DNA of 64,000 bases, taken from Ophioderma brevispina. Its lineage: Eukaryota > Echinodermata > Ophiuroidea > Amphilepidida > Ophiodermatidae. Both the position numbers and the translations under genes were made by a program. Numbering within the stretch: position 1 is the first letter of the stretch; each line of letters opens with the position of its first letter. Location: NCBI GenBank assembly GCA_023653785.1, contig JAMKCH010084956.1:1-64000 (forward strand), read 5' to 3'. Positions 10,286 through 20,045 of this stretch are shown piece after piece. The notes under the pieces are model-generated. The model was given only the letters and a program-made list of their open reading frames with translations. It was not told the origin of the DNA and did no database searches.

Positions 10286-13200
10286 ATGGCACAGTCCAAA
10301 GTCGCTGCCTTGTTGGTTCCATGGCTGCTAAACCATGGCACACTAAACCTTCCCCACATAATAAAACAAGATGGTTCTCGAACCGCTAGTGTCGTCTGCT
10401 TTTGAGATTGCATATGAGCTTTCCTTACAACTTAACCTGAGATGACCTTTGACCTCGAAATGTGATCTTTTGACCTCATCAGCTGATAAGGTGCCCATAC
10501 TGCACCTGTATCCTGAGTTTGAGTGTGTTTGACTGGTACCAAACTTTAACATCCAGACAGGCATACAGACAGACAGGTATACAAAATGACTGATTAGTAT
10601 GTGCCTCCTGGCTTCACATAAAGAATAAAGCCTGAACTGTTTTTTTTGGGGGGGAGTAATAAAACCACAGTTTGCTGACTTGTAAATGATCTTTGAAAGA
10701 AAACCGGCTGAAATTATATATATAGTCACTATATACGAAATCCCAGATAAAGGTTATTTTCAAAACTATAACGGCGCGACACTTTCTTGCAATTGTGAAC
10801 TTATTATAGCCATTATTCTATATTCTCTATATTTTAAATATTCTTATAAATAAATTAAGCTTTAAACATACATTGAACCTGAAAGGAGACAGATTGGGGC
10901 AGATTATTAACAATACAACCGAGACGGCTTCAAAACTTAACCGCTCGATGGTCGCTAGAGGTTCTTTCTTTCTGGAACGGGTTTCTATTGTTCTAAACAA
11001 TGAAATAAAATACGGTCCAAAGGCCATTAACCGCCGGTCAACCAGTAGATGAGCTTTGAAACCGACCCTGACAGTATGTGGCATTTGGTTGAAAAATGTA
11101 TCAAAGGGCCACATGGTCTATAGGTCACCAAGACTTGCCCTGGAATGCTATCACCAAATCAGTTAAAATGCATGTTCTACTTCAGTATGACAAGAGGAAT
11201 CATTTGACACCACTTTCAACAACATTTGACCATTTACCCCATGAGGATATTGAACTTTCATAGTCCTATACGTGTAAAACTATCAGTAACCCAGAAAAAC
11301 TATACCTTATTGAAGCCCAAACAGCAACAAAATTAACTTCAGCATGAACATCCTACGGGAGTACATTCCATGTATACCCCACTATATCGTTTAAATCAAT
11401 TGAAAAGATTTTGTCAGTTTTCTATACGATTTTTATGAAAAGCACAAAAACTCGTAAGGTGTCCAGAGAAGAGATTTTAACCTTTTACTTAATTGGTTTA
11501 ATAGGAAAGAAAACTCGTAGTTTTGAACAATTACTGGGGTCTCCTATCGTCCGCATAAAACTTTCAGCTAAAAAAAGTATGAATATAATATTAAGATGTC
11601 CTGTCACTTGAAAACAATGCGCGAGATGAGAAGTACAAGGGTCTATTGACATTTTGAGATATGGACGTTTTAAGTTCACAAAAAACAATAAAATGTTTTT
11701 CTTATTCGAATAAATAACTCAAAGTAGCGTTTAGATATTTTAGACTTCTCTGAATGGTCGTTTAATTTTTAAACGTTGACACGAAATACTTCAGTTTCCC
11801 GTAATCAATACGTGAGTATGGATGTGTGAATACAGCGAAGCAAAACGAGATATGCCGAGCAAAATCAACATTCATTTTTCAAATTCAGTTATGTACTATT
11901 CTCTGCGCCTCAATTCGCTGAAAACACAATCGCAACTTGACTTGAAATATGGTAGTTATAGTGTCACTAAAAACAATGAAAGAGGAAGATGAGAAATACA
12001 CGAACAAAATATGACCAATTTCCGAAAGGCTAACTTATCAAATTATATTATTCAACACATATATAAATATTGCTTTGATGAAAATATATAACACCTATCA
12101 AATTTGGTAAGTAAATGTCTACGGAAAAATTTAATTTGCTCAAATTTGTACGATGGTTGGTCTTTTTTACCGATAATACGGTATATTATGAATTAAGCTA
12201 ATCTAATCAAACTAATCGTGTTATATGGATATCTTAAAGAGTGCTCCATTCCTGGGGAAAATCTTTGAGTCAATACGTATAATTAGTCTAGTCAAGCTCT
12301 TGACATCGTATATATTAATATCAATCCGCATTGAAAAAAGTGCACGTCCCAAGATGCCATCAAATAAAATGAGATGCCGTGAATGACAGAAACTAGGTAA
12401 CCGGGCGGTTCTCCGTATTTGCCGCTACGCACGTTTGGATGCTAGTATTCCCACCAGATCTTACAAATGTTATTTTGTGTCAACACCTGCTCAAACGAGT
12501 ACAACCATTACTCCACGGCAGGAAATGGCGTGTGACAATATTGTTTTAAGTTATTTTGATCTGGGGTATTGTCCCGATAGCAAATTGTGATAGTACACTT
12601 GTGAATTGAACACATCAGCGGGCTAATGTTTCATTTTTAATGTCAAATTAGTGGGGAAATGCTGCAAGTGCAATATACACACATTGCTCATGATGATTTA
12701 CGTTTTTTGAAATAAAATTAGACATGTAATTAGTTGGTACGGCATTTGATTTTGACAAATGCCTTAGGTCAAGAGATTTAAATGAATAATCGTGAAACGG
12801 CGTGGGTTTTAGTTGTGGTGTTGGTGAATAAGCTTTCAAAACTGCAACTCTACGTTATGACTATCTTTAATCCCATGCGTGAAATGAAATACTTTGATAT
12901 TCATATCTAAATATTAAAGGCAGATTTACAGATTTCGAAATATATATTTTTTGTTTTAATTCAAATAGTTCAACTAGAAATAAATCAACTAATATTCTCA
13001 ATTCCATAGTTTCAGATGTTTCAGGTGAATCTATTTTTGCGTTTTGTTTTTTTAGTTTCGATGTGGTAACTTACCACTCTTGTGCGTATCACTCTTGCTG
13101 TATGGGGGAAGGGGGTGCTCATGTCTGACTCCCCTGAATACCACTTCCGTTTATTTTTTTACCAAAACTCATTTATGGGGTACATCAACACGACCATATA

Positions 13201-14065
13201 ACAGGGAAAATGAAAATTGGTTTTACCAATTCAAAATGGCGGTCCTTGTTTACGATACAGGTCTTAATTACGATTCAAATGCGTTCCCCATACACAAGTG
13301 GTCATTCAAAAAAATGAAAGAAAAAAAATCCGAAGGACTTTTTTCCATTAAAATTTGACTCATAATAGGAGAACATAAATACATTTACATTGCTGAATAA
13401 AATTAGGAAAAGTTTTATTCCATTTCCAGGACGATTTAAGGGATCAACAAATTTTGAAATAAGCCATGTCTAATTATGCTAATTAGCATAATAACGGCAA
13501 GCCGGTTTGATTTTTTCCCACCAAAATATGCGCAACTGATATTTAGGCAATTACATAAAATTTTGGGCAAACAAAAATACCGTTATAAAACGGGGTGTGA
13601 AAAAATGTTGGGTCCACATTGATGCTGGACCCCTTTAATACACTTAAGTGTTAAACTAAAAATAAAATTGGTACTTTTCTACGGGACACCTCGTTTTGTT
13701 CCTTTTGGTAATAAAATCATACCTATGAAAAAAAAAGAAAATAAACGTTAAGGCGGGTGGTACCGGGCAATGAACTTTCCCTGAATTTCGTAACTCTGTA
13801 ATTTCAGTCTCTTATATTTATACGCTTTGCGATATCATTACTTTAAAGAAAACGCATACATACGGCGTTGTTAAAGCGCTGTATAATACGAAAATATATC
13901 ATACGGCAAGGTGATTTTTAAAGAAACAGCTGAGTAATGTGAAATTCTTTTTTTTTGGTTATCAACCAATGAAATATCGTCATTCATGTATACTGAATGA
14001 TAAAGATTGGTATTGTGATGTTCAAGTAGAATATACATTCTAATGAGGGGAAAATACGAAAACCT
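10286..14065. other. Non-coding stretch
   Basis: A short CAGACAGG-type tract lies near 10552-10580. The open frames, up to 128 codons at about 10343-10729 minus, contain nothing I recognise. No terminal-repeat element was identified. Confidence 0.45.
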
Positions 14066-14294
14066 AGAAACGACCCTGTATCAGTCAAACATGGGATGAA
14101 TATACCTATACACTGAAGCACACACACAATGCACCATTTAGGTGTGCCTCGGCCCGAATTACCCAAAAAATAACAATTTTCAGGTAAACTGAATTTAATT
14201 TCTCAAACTTAATGCCGAAACTGCACCAGGAGTACATCAAGAAAATAACTTTTGGATTTTTAGCGTTTTGTAGCACTAGTTTGAGGGATCCCAT
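14066..14294. repeat. ~230 bp tandem repeat, copy 1 (complete)
   Basis: The block starts GAAACGACCCTGTATCAGTC, includes GGTGTGCCTCGG and CCGAAACTGCACCAGGAGTA, and ends with GTAGCACTAGTTTGAGG. It is followed at once by a second copy that a LINE has split. The sequence is non-coding. Confidence 0.85.
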
Positions 14295-14460
14295 GAAACG
14301 ACCCTGTATCAGTCAAACCTGGGATGAATATACCTATAGAGGGAAGCACACACAATGCACCACTTAGGTGTGCCTCGGCTTGATTTTACAAAAAAAATAA
14401 AAATTTCAGGAAAACTTAATTTAATTTCTCAAACTTAATGCCGAAACTGCACCAGGAGTA
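14295..14460. repeat. ~230 bp tandem repeat, copy 2 (left part)
   Basis: It repeats 14066-14235 closely and breaks off after GCACCAGGAGTAC, where the LINE begins. The remaining part of the copy (CAACTTTTGG to GTAGCACCAGTTTGAGG) reappears at about 16879-16925 on the far side of the LINE. This sets the LINE boundaries. Confidence 0.85.
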
Positions 14461-14588
14461 CGATCCTTTATTATCTATGGTGAGGTGTCTGACCCAACTG
14501 GTCTGGATTGCAGTGTCCCTCAGGGCTCCGTTGTTGGTCCTGAAATGTTTGTGCTATATTCACCCACCCCCCATTGAAGACATCATTG

Positions 14589-14871
14589 TTAACTCTCTCC
14601 GTGCTGAACAGTTGTATATAAGTTATAACACATAAGTCAGAGACATTTGAGACAGTTTGCCAAATATTTGCAGGTCATTTGGGAAACCATCTAAAAAAAC
14701 ACCCAAAAAGCAAAGACTAGGGCTTGTTTGGACTCATTTCAATGCATTTAGGCTGAATTTGAATATGCCCATGAAAATAAATAATTTTGAAATGTTTTTA
14801 ACCCAAAAAATTCAAAATTGACCAAAATTGAGTGCGTCGAGTGCACTCGACATCTGCAGGGAGAGAGTTAA
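14589..14871. mobile_element. TTAA-flanked MITE inside the LINE
   Basis: Both ends read TTAACTCTCTCC followed by a TGC triplet, in inverted orientation, with the TTAA acting as target duplication (14589-14592 and 14868-14871). Leaving one TTAA in place rejoins the LINE codons as EDIIVKHGLSSISYAN, which is what the RT family shows here. The 283 bp segment has no coding content. It is a piggyBac-type MITE. Confidence 0.85.
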
Positions 14872-15164
14872 GCATGGTCTTTCCAGCATCTCCTACGCCA
14901 ACGACACGCAATTGTACGTCGTGATTACACCTTCTGATTGTAGTAGGGCTGCGGCCAAGCTTGAAGATTGCATTGCAGACATTCGCTCGTGGATGGTTCG
15001 CAATAAACTAATGCTTAACGATTCTAAAACTGAGTTACTTCATGTGAAATCGCGTTTTGCAAGGAATGTTACCGACATTAATATCAAGATTGGTGACACA
15101 ACCATCGCTCCTTGGCCAAAGAAGTTCGTGACCTCGGAGTGGTAATTGACAGTTGCCTTACTAT
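14872..15164 (+). pseudogene. Reverse transcriptase core fragment of the LINE
   Basis: It encodes KHGLSSISYANDTQLY and then an RNase-H-proximal stretch ending VRDLGVVIDSCLT. The usual YADD box reads YAND, so a catalytic aspartate is changed to asparagine. A one-base deletion near 15115 shifts the frame before VRDLG. The upstream continuation lies before 14589 and the downstream continuation after 15892. Confidence 0.8.
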
Positions 15165-15892
15165 AATCAGCGTCCGAATTAAGGGGAAAATGTGGTTGTC
15201 CCACGGACAACCAGTTACAATTTTTGGTTGTCCGCCAAAACTTTTGGTTGTCCGTATTTTGAAACAACGCAGTTAACACTATACTTTGTCTCACCTCAAG
15301 TTGAAGGTGACGCCATTATGCTTCTTTGCATTCCCACTTGTGCTCGATCGTGCCGCCTTTATTCGCGTGCGTATCATGCCATGATTCCAAGCATAGCGCG
15401 CGAGATTCATGGCTGCGCAACATAAAAGTCCCAGTGACGTCACCTCAACGTTAGATGAGACAAACTATATACGGAGAATGCAATATGACGATTTGGATGC
15501 AGCTTCTGGATGCAGCCTTTGCAAACTGCGATATTCGATACCTCCATGCGTGTTTGGTCAAGCAAAAGGGGCTTTCCGTATACCTGTTTTATTAGCGCAA
15601 ACATATGGACTTATTATCTGGATTTTTATTTAGCGATATTTGTGGGTGAGTTTCTTGGAACTGCGATTTTAATTTATTGCCCGAATTTACAAAAAAAAAA
15701 AAATATTCCAGGAGTCCCAATATCTAACATTTTAACGGCTGTGGTCGGGTTTTATGAATCGCGGCGTGTCAAAAGTGACTGTTGGCTCTAGATTTTATGG
15801 TTGTCCGCCGGACAACTGCAGTATCACTTTTGGTTGTCCGGCGCTCAATTTGGTTGTCCCGGGCGAACGGACAACCGTTATTTCGAACGCTG
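15165..15892. mobile_element. hAT-like non-autonomous element, ~725 bp
   Basis: The 8-bp CTTACTAT occurs at 15157-15164 and 15893-15900. The ends carry CAGCGTCCGAATTAA and, inverted, CAGCGTTCGAAATAA. An 8-bp duplication and CAG termini fit the hAT superfamily. TGGTTGTCC and its complement are repeated about four times near the left end and five times near the right, as expected of subterminal transposase-binding repeats. Three extra bases (AAT) lie between the left duplication and the CAG tip. The interior has a CG-rich segment around 15320-15440 with a TGACGTCA site and a 74-codon frame from 15409. No transposase domain is recognisable. Confidence 0.75.
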
Positions 15893-16443
15893 CTTACTAT
15901 GTCCAGTCACATTAATAACGTTTGCAGGAGTGCCTCTTTCGCTATTAGAAAAATCGGCAAGATTCGGCGTTACCTTGACAAAATAAATGCCGAGAAATTC
16001 GTTCATGCATTCATTTCGTAGCGTCTCGACAACTGTAATAGCCTCCTATATGGTCTTCCGTTCAGAATAAGGCTTTAAATACTCACTTGAGTAAGAAGCA
16101 CGAACATATAACACCCATTCTGTTAAGTCTTTATTGGCTTCCCATCCGCGAGAGAATTGTTTACAAGCTCCTCCTATTGACATATAAAGCACTTACTGGC
16201 CAAGCACCCGCATATTTATCTGAGTTGGTCACTAAATATCTGCCATCGCGGACTTTTCGCTCGTCTTCTCTTCATCTTCTCCATGAACGACCGAGTCATA
16301 CAGTTACTTATGGTAGAAGCTTCGAGATGGTTGTTCCAAAACTCCGGAATTCACTTCCTTACCAACTCCGGACTCCACAATCCACAACTCAGTTCAAATC
16401 TAGGCTGATGACGCACGTTTTTAAGACTGTTTACAGGGTGTGA
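15893..16443 (+). pseudogene. C-terminal part of the LINE ORF2-type protein
   Basis: It resumes with TMSSHINNVCRSASFAIRKI and continues to RLDNCNSLLYGLP. A small deletion near 16065-16090 follows, then the conserved tail with SLYWLPIRERIVYKLLLLTY, SRTFRSSS, YGRSF and a LRNSLP motif, ending FKTVYRV at a stop near 16443. This is the typical CR1/L2-like C-terminal region. A stop interrupts it near 16020. Confidence 0.85.
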
Positions 16444-16514
16444 TATAATTTTCTGTTTTACCCCTTCCTCGTGCAGTGGATATCTTCAAATTGTGAATTT
16501 TTCGCTGAAGTTTT

Positions 16515-16699
16515 AAGGGACGAATTCAATAATCAACTGGCTGGCGTTTTCCGACTCTACCCGGTTCAGCGCGGTTCAATTAATTCATTGAGTTTGCTGA
16601 ATTACTTAAATGATTCAAAAGATTGAGCGGATTAAATGAACCGCCTGGAACCGGGCAGAACCGGAAAATGCCCGCCGGTTGAGTATTGATTTGGTCTCT
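16515..16699. mobile_element. Palindromic MITE in the LINE 3' untranslated region
   Basis: Arms of about 70-80 bp are reverse complements at roughly 80 percent. The left side reads AGGGACGAATTCAATA and the right-side complement AGAGACCAAATCAATA, followed on both sides by blocks with CCCGGTTC and GCGGTTCA. It has no coding content. The tip resembles that of the palindromic MITE at 3556-3758. The target duplication is unclear, possibly TA. Confidence 0.75.
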
Positions 16700-16925
16700 A
16701 ACTGACTTTTATCATGTTGTTTTTAAGGTAAATAATTTTGTGTGTGCTGCAATATGTTTATATTTTTTTTGGTATTTTTAACTTTATGGTATTTAAGGTA
16801 CATTGTAAAGCGCATCGATGGCGCTGGTGTATGCGCTCTATACAAGTGTTTATAATTATTATCAAAGAAATAAATAATCAACTTTTGGAGTTTTTAGCAT
16901 CAATTTTGTAGCACCAGTTTGAGGA

Positions 16926-17870
16926 CAAAAATAGGTGTACAGGTTTTCGAATTCGGCAACCTTTAACAAATGTTTCATTTTGGAATAGTAACTGCTAATT
17001 TATAGCTCCGATTTCTAGAAATTTCTGTGTTACATAGAAAAATAAATGTGCAAAACAGCATGAGGAATAATGTAAGCAATAAGTAATACACCAACATAAT
17101 TATGAAATCTAACATGTGTTATAAAAGAGTAGTTTGAGCACAAAGTTATGACAGGCACACATGAACGTAAATATTAAACATAGTGTGAATAAAGGGATTC
17201 GATATCCCACTTTATTAGTCGCAGGTCATAAATCATTGAAACATTGTGTTGTTGTTGTTGAAAATGTAAAAACTACGGCAAGTCCAACAAAGCCATTGCT
17301 ATTGTTTAGTCTACTGTAGAATTTCTCATTTTCTTTAGATTTTTTTTCATAATATTAAAAAAAATAAAGAAACAATCGATAAAGAAAGTCGTGGACGCTC
17401 AAAAGGACCCGATCTTTTTGTAATATCTTACACTATCATAATTCAACGCAGCATGTTTCTGATTCCAGACGAGACATGTATGCAATATGTATGTTTCCAG
17501 AAGCCGAACGTGTAGAGGCATTGAGAATCAGTAATTCTGCCGGTACCACGATGATAAGAGATCACCTTCTACATTCATTGTGATATATATTATTGATCTT
17601 TTTCCGTTTTCCAAACAATCATATTTCTAGTTTAATGTCTGCAGAAAGAAATCAACTTACAGATCACGATTGTGCATCTTCAACTGGTTTCCCACTCTTT
17701 CCTTGGTAGAAATGGTCGCCAGGCTGTAATCGTGGGAGGGCATCACAATCTATTATGATTCAGGTGTAATTTTAAAACCGGATAAGAGAACACATGCCTG
17801 AGAAAATCCACCTACAAATTTATAGGAAATAGACAAGTAATTAACAGAGAATTTGAATTGAGTTTGGCAT
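16926..17870. other. Non-coding stretch
   Basis: AT-rich, with a short GTT run near 17247-17260. No gene or element is recognised. Confidence 0.5.
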
Positions 17871-18845
17871 GTCACACACGTGACCAAAAATACAAAGCAA
17901 AGAGGTTTTTATTACTAGAAAACCACTGACAGTAATGTTCATTTTTCATGTCAAAAGCCAGTTTATATGTACCTTCCATTATACAAAATGGTTTAGATCT
18001 TTCAAAAGTTATTGATGTGCTAATTACTGTCACACACGTAACCGGCACTCACCATTTTAGTATTTGAAGGACATAAAGTTCTGGTTATATTGAAGAAGAT
18101 AGCAGTGTTAACTTTTATTATCAGTTAAAATATGAATATGATCAGCTCAAACAAGAAAACAACAATTAATTTTAATAAAGAAATTTAATCTTAAAATTTA
18201 AACTTGATTTCCATGCGTCTTTTGAAAGTTTGGGGTGAAGCAGACTTGCACTGTTTCAACACAGAAAATCTGCATACTATGACTAGATTTGCTCTTTGCA
18301 AGTTATTACTGATGAAATTGTAATTGTTTGAAATAGTTGAGAATATGGAAATACACAAGATTTTATTAAAACTTCATTTTTAGTGCATATTAACAATGGT
18401 CATCAATTTTGTGTTATAAGTCAATGGAGATGTCACACACGTAACCACCAATGTCACACACGTGACAGTACTTAGTGTTATAAATTTGTAAATTACCAAG
18501 TAAAGTTTGCTTGTTACTTTTAATTACCAACATTGTTGTAATGCCAACATACCAATGTCTTTCTGAAATAAATATAAGAATGTGAGTACTTAAATATTCA
18601 CAGAATTTTACAGTTGAAGTTTTGAATTCTAAAAACCCTTTTTGTCTGAGGTCACAAACGTGACCGAACTTTATTTGCCCATCATGACAAAAATATCAAT
18701 CTGGCGAAAGTGGAAACAATATTTTTGTTTAGGTTTGGTCTAAAGGTTTTTCATTATACAAAAAGTAATAACAGATTGGTTATATTGGCAAAACAGCATT
18801 GGGTTGAAAATCAAAATTTCCGGTTTTTCGGTCACAAACGTGACT
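17871..18845. repeat. Cluster of GTCAC-N4-GTGAC motifs
   Basis: GTCACACACGTGACC-type sequences occur at 17871, 18029, 18432, 18453, 18651 and 18831. Variants are GTCACACACGTAACC and GTCACAAACGTGACC. The half-sites GTCAC and GTGAC are inverted around 4 bp, and the ACAC-spaced full form contains the E-box CACGTG. The intervening DNA shows no further repetition that I can see. It could be a regulatory cluster or part of an unrecognised transposon. Confidence 0.7.
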
Positions 18846-19125
18846 GAAGAATGGCCCTTTTCTGTCTTCATAAAGGGCCTGTTTCAATTCTCAAATCGGA
18901 AAGTCGTTACAAACCGAGCCCATGCAGATATTCGTGAATTTATCTGGCGCATGTGTCAGAAATCTCGCCACCAAATCGATAGTGTATTAGTAATTAGTAA
19001 TTAGATAATTATATGCTACGAATCGTTGTAATGCATGGTTCTCACTTAATCTCTTGTATTTTCAATGCCGCAATAACTGATGGGACGAAGGATAACTTCC
19101 GTCGTACAATCAATGATGATAAAAT

Positions 19126-19560
19126 CGAGTGGTATTTGGGTCACGGCAACACACTTTCTAAGGTGTCGATTTCTCGTGTTAAAATCGGTGATTTTGAAAT
19201 AACTCCAGTTTTTCAAGCAACCGTGATACTGTTTAGATTCTACTGTGTCACTTAGATCTCGTATTTCAAACATTTGTGTGTTCTGCATTATTTCATATTC
19301 GTTACATCGGTAAAAACTATGCGCAGATTGTTCACTCTGTTGTAACTTCTCATCTGGGAAATTGACATTCACTGTTATATGGTCGATCACAAAGTCAAAT
19401 TGATTGTCTTCGATGCGTTGGGAATTCTGCTGCTCATGTCATGACTGCGTAAAAATAAGCCATCGCATGTCACATCTATTTCACTTAAGTTGCACTGGCT
19501 ACCTGTACGTTATAGGATAGTGTACAATTTACTGCTTGCTGCGTTTAATAGAGATTAAAT
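19126..19560 (+). pseudogene. Decayed CR1/L2-like LINE fragment
   Basis: Frames in succession encode SRVKIGDFEITPVF, a degraded SRISNIC block, a HSLLYGRSQSQID block and NSAAHVMTA. A clear LKLHWLPVRYRIVYNLLL segment follows at about 19487-19545. The order matches the C-terminal half of the CR1/L2-like protein seen at 14461-16861, but the sequence differs, so it is another family or an older copy. Multiple stops and frameshifts make it non-functional. Confidence 0.75.
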
Positions 19561-19720
19561 GCCATAGAGATGCAGACCATAGCTGCAATAAATGACACAC
19601 TACAGACACAACAAATGCAGATTCTGAAGTGTGAACCAAATTTTTAAGCAATTGAAATATTTACAACAAAATCCATCTCCAAGATTTAACACACTGAATT
19701 CAATCTGGGCTTCTCAGGAA

Positions 19721-20045
19721 ATATGTGGGCTTCTCGTGGGCACATGTGGTGCAGTTGGATCAGCCTTCGCCTCATAAGCATAATGTTATGGGTTCGAACC
19801 CCGCTGTCGCCAATGTGTTGTGCACTTGGGCAAAGCACTTTACCTTGCTTGCCTCTCTCCACCCAGGAGTATAAATGGGTACCGGCATATGCTGAGATTG
19901 TAACAGAATCGCTGTGCGGGAGGAGTGGCGACCCCCCCCCCCACAGTAACATTATATGATGGAGTCTGGCCCAAACGCCAAAGACAGAGCGATGGGCACT
20001 CCGCCTGCGGGCGCACAACCACCACCACCGGGAAAAGTTATTTAC
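19721..20045 (+). mobile_element. tRNA-derived SINE
   Basis: The head has an A-box-like TGGTGCAGTTGGATCAG and a B box GGGTTCGAACCCC about 35-40 bp apart. The body has TTGGGCAAAGCACTTTACC, CCTCTCTCCACCCAGG, TATAAATGGGTACCGGC and later GATGGGCACTCCGCC. A tRNA head joined to this kind of conserved central domain is typical of SINE families common in marine invertebrates. A C-run lies at about 19932-19942. Target duplications were not identified with confidence. Confidence 0.75.

Larger units (their letters stand above)
14461..16861 (+). mobile_element. 5'-truncated CR1/L2-like LINE with three nested insertions
   Basis: The boundaries are set by the interrupted ~230 bp repeat on both sides. In order it contains a reverse-transcriptase segment with CSVPQGSVVGPEMF (14506-14550), the catalytic-region variant YANDTQLY (about 14897-14920), the WMVRNKLMLNDSKTELL block, and a C-terminal region with YWLPIRERIVYKLLLLTYKA. 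The 3' end has GTAAAGCGC, GCGCTCTATACAAG and an ATTATT-type tail, typical of L2/CR1 3' ends. Frameshifts (near 14565 and 15115) and a stop (near 16020) show it is inactive. Without its insertions the copy would be about 1.2 kb, far shorter than a full element. Confidence 0.85.

Noticed and set aside
10343..10729. 128-codon minus-strand frame as a gene
   Set aside because: It overlaps the edge of the LINE relic and a GACA-type short repeat, with no domain seen.
17871..18845. CRISPR array
   Set aside because: The repeated unit is only ~14 bp, spacing is irregular, and the window is clearly from an animal genome.
19721..19795. Functional tRNA gene at the SINE head
   Set aside because: No acceptor stem pairing is evident and the sequence runs on into a SINE body.
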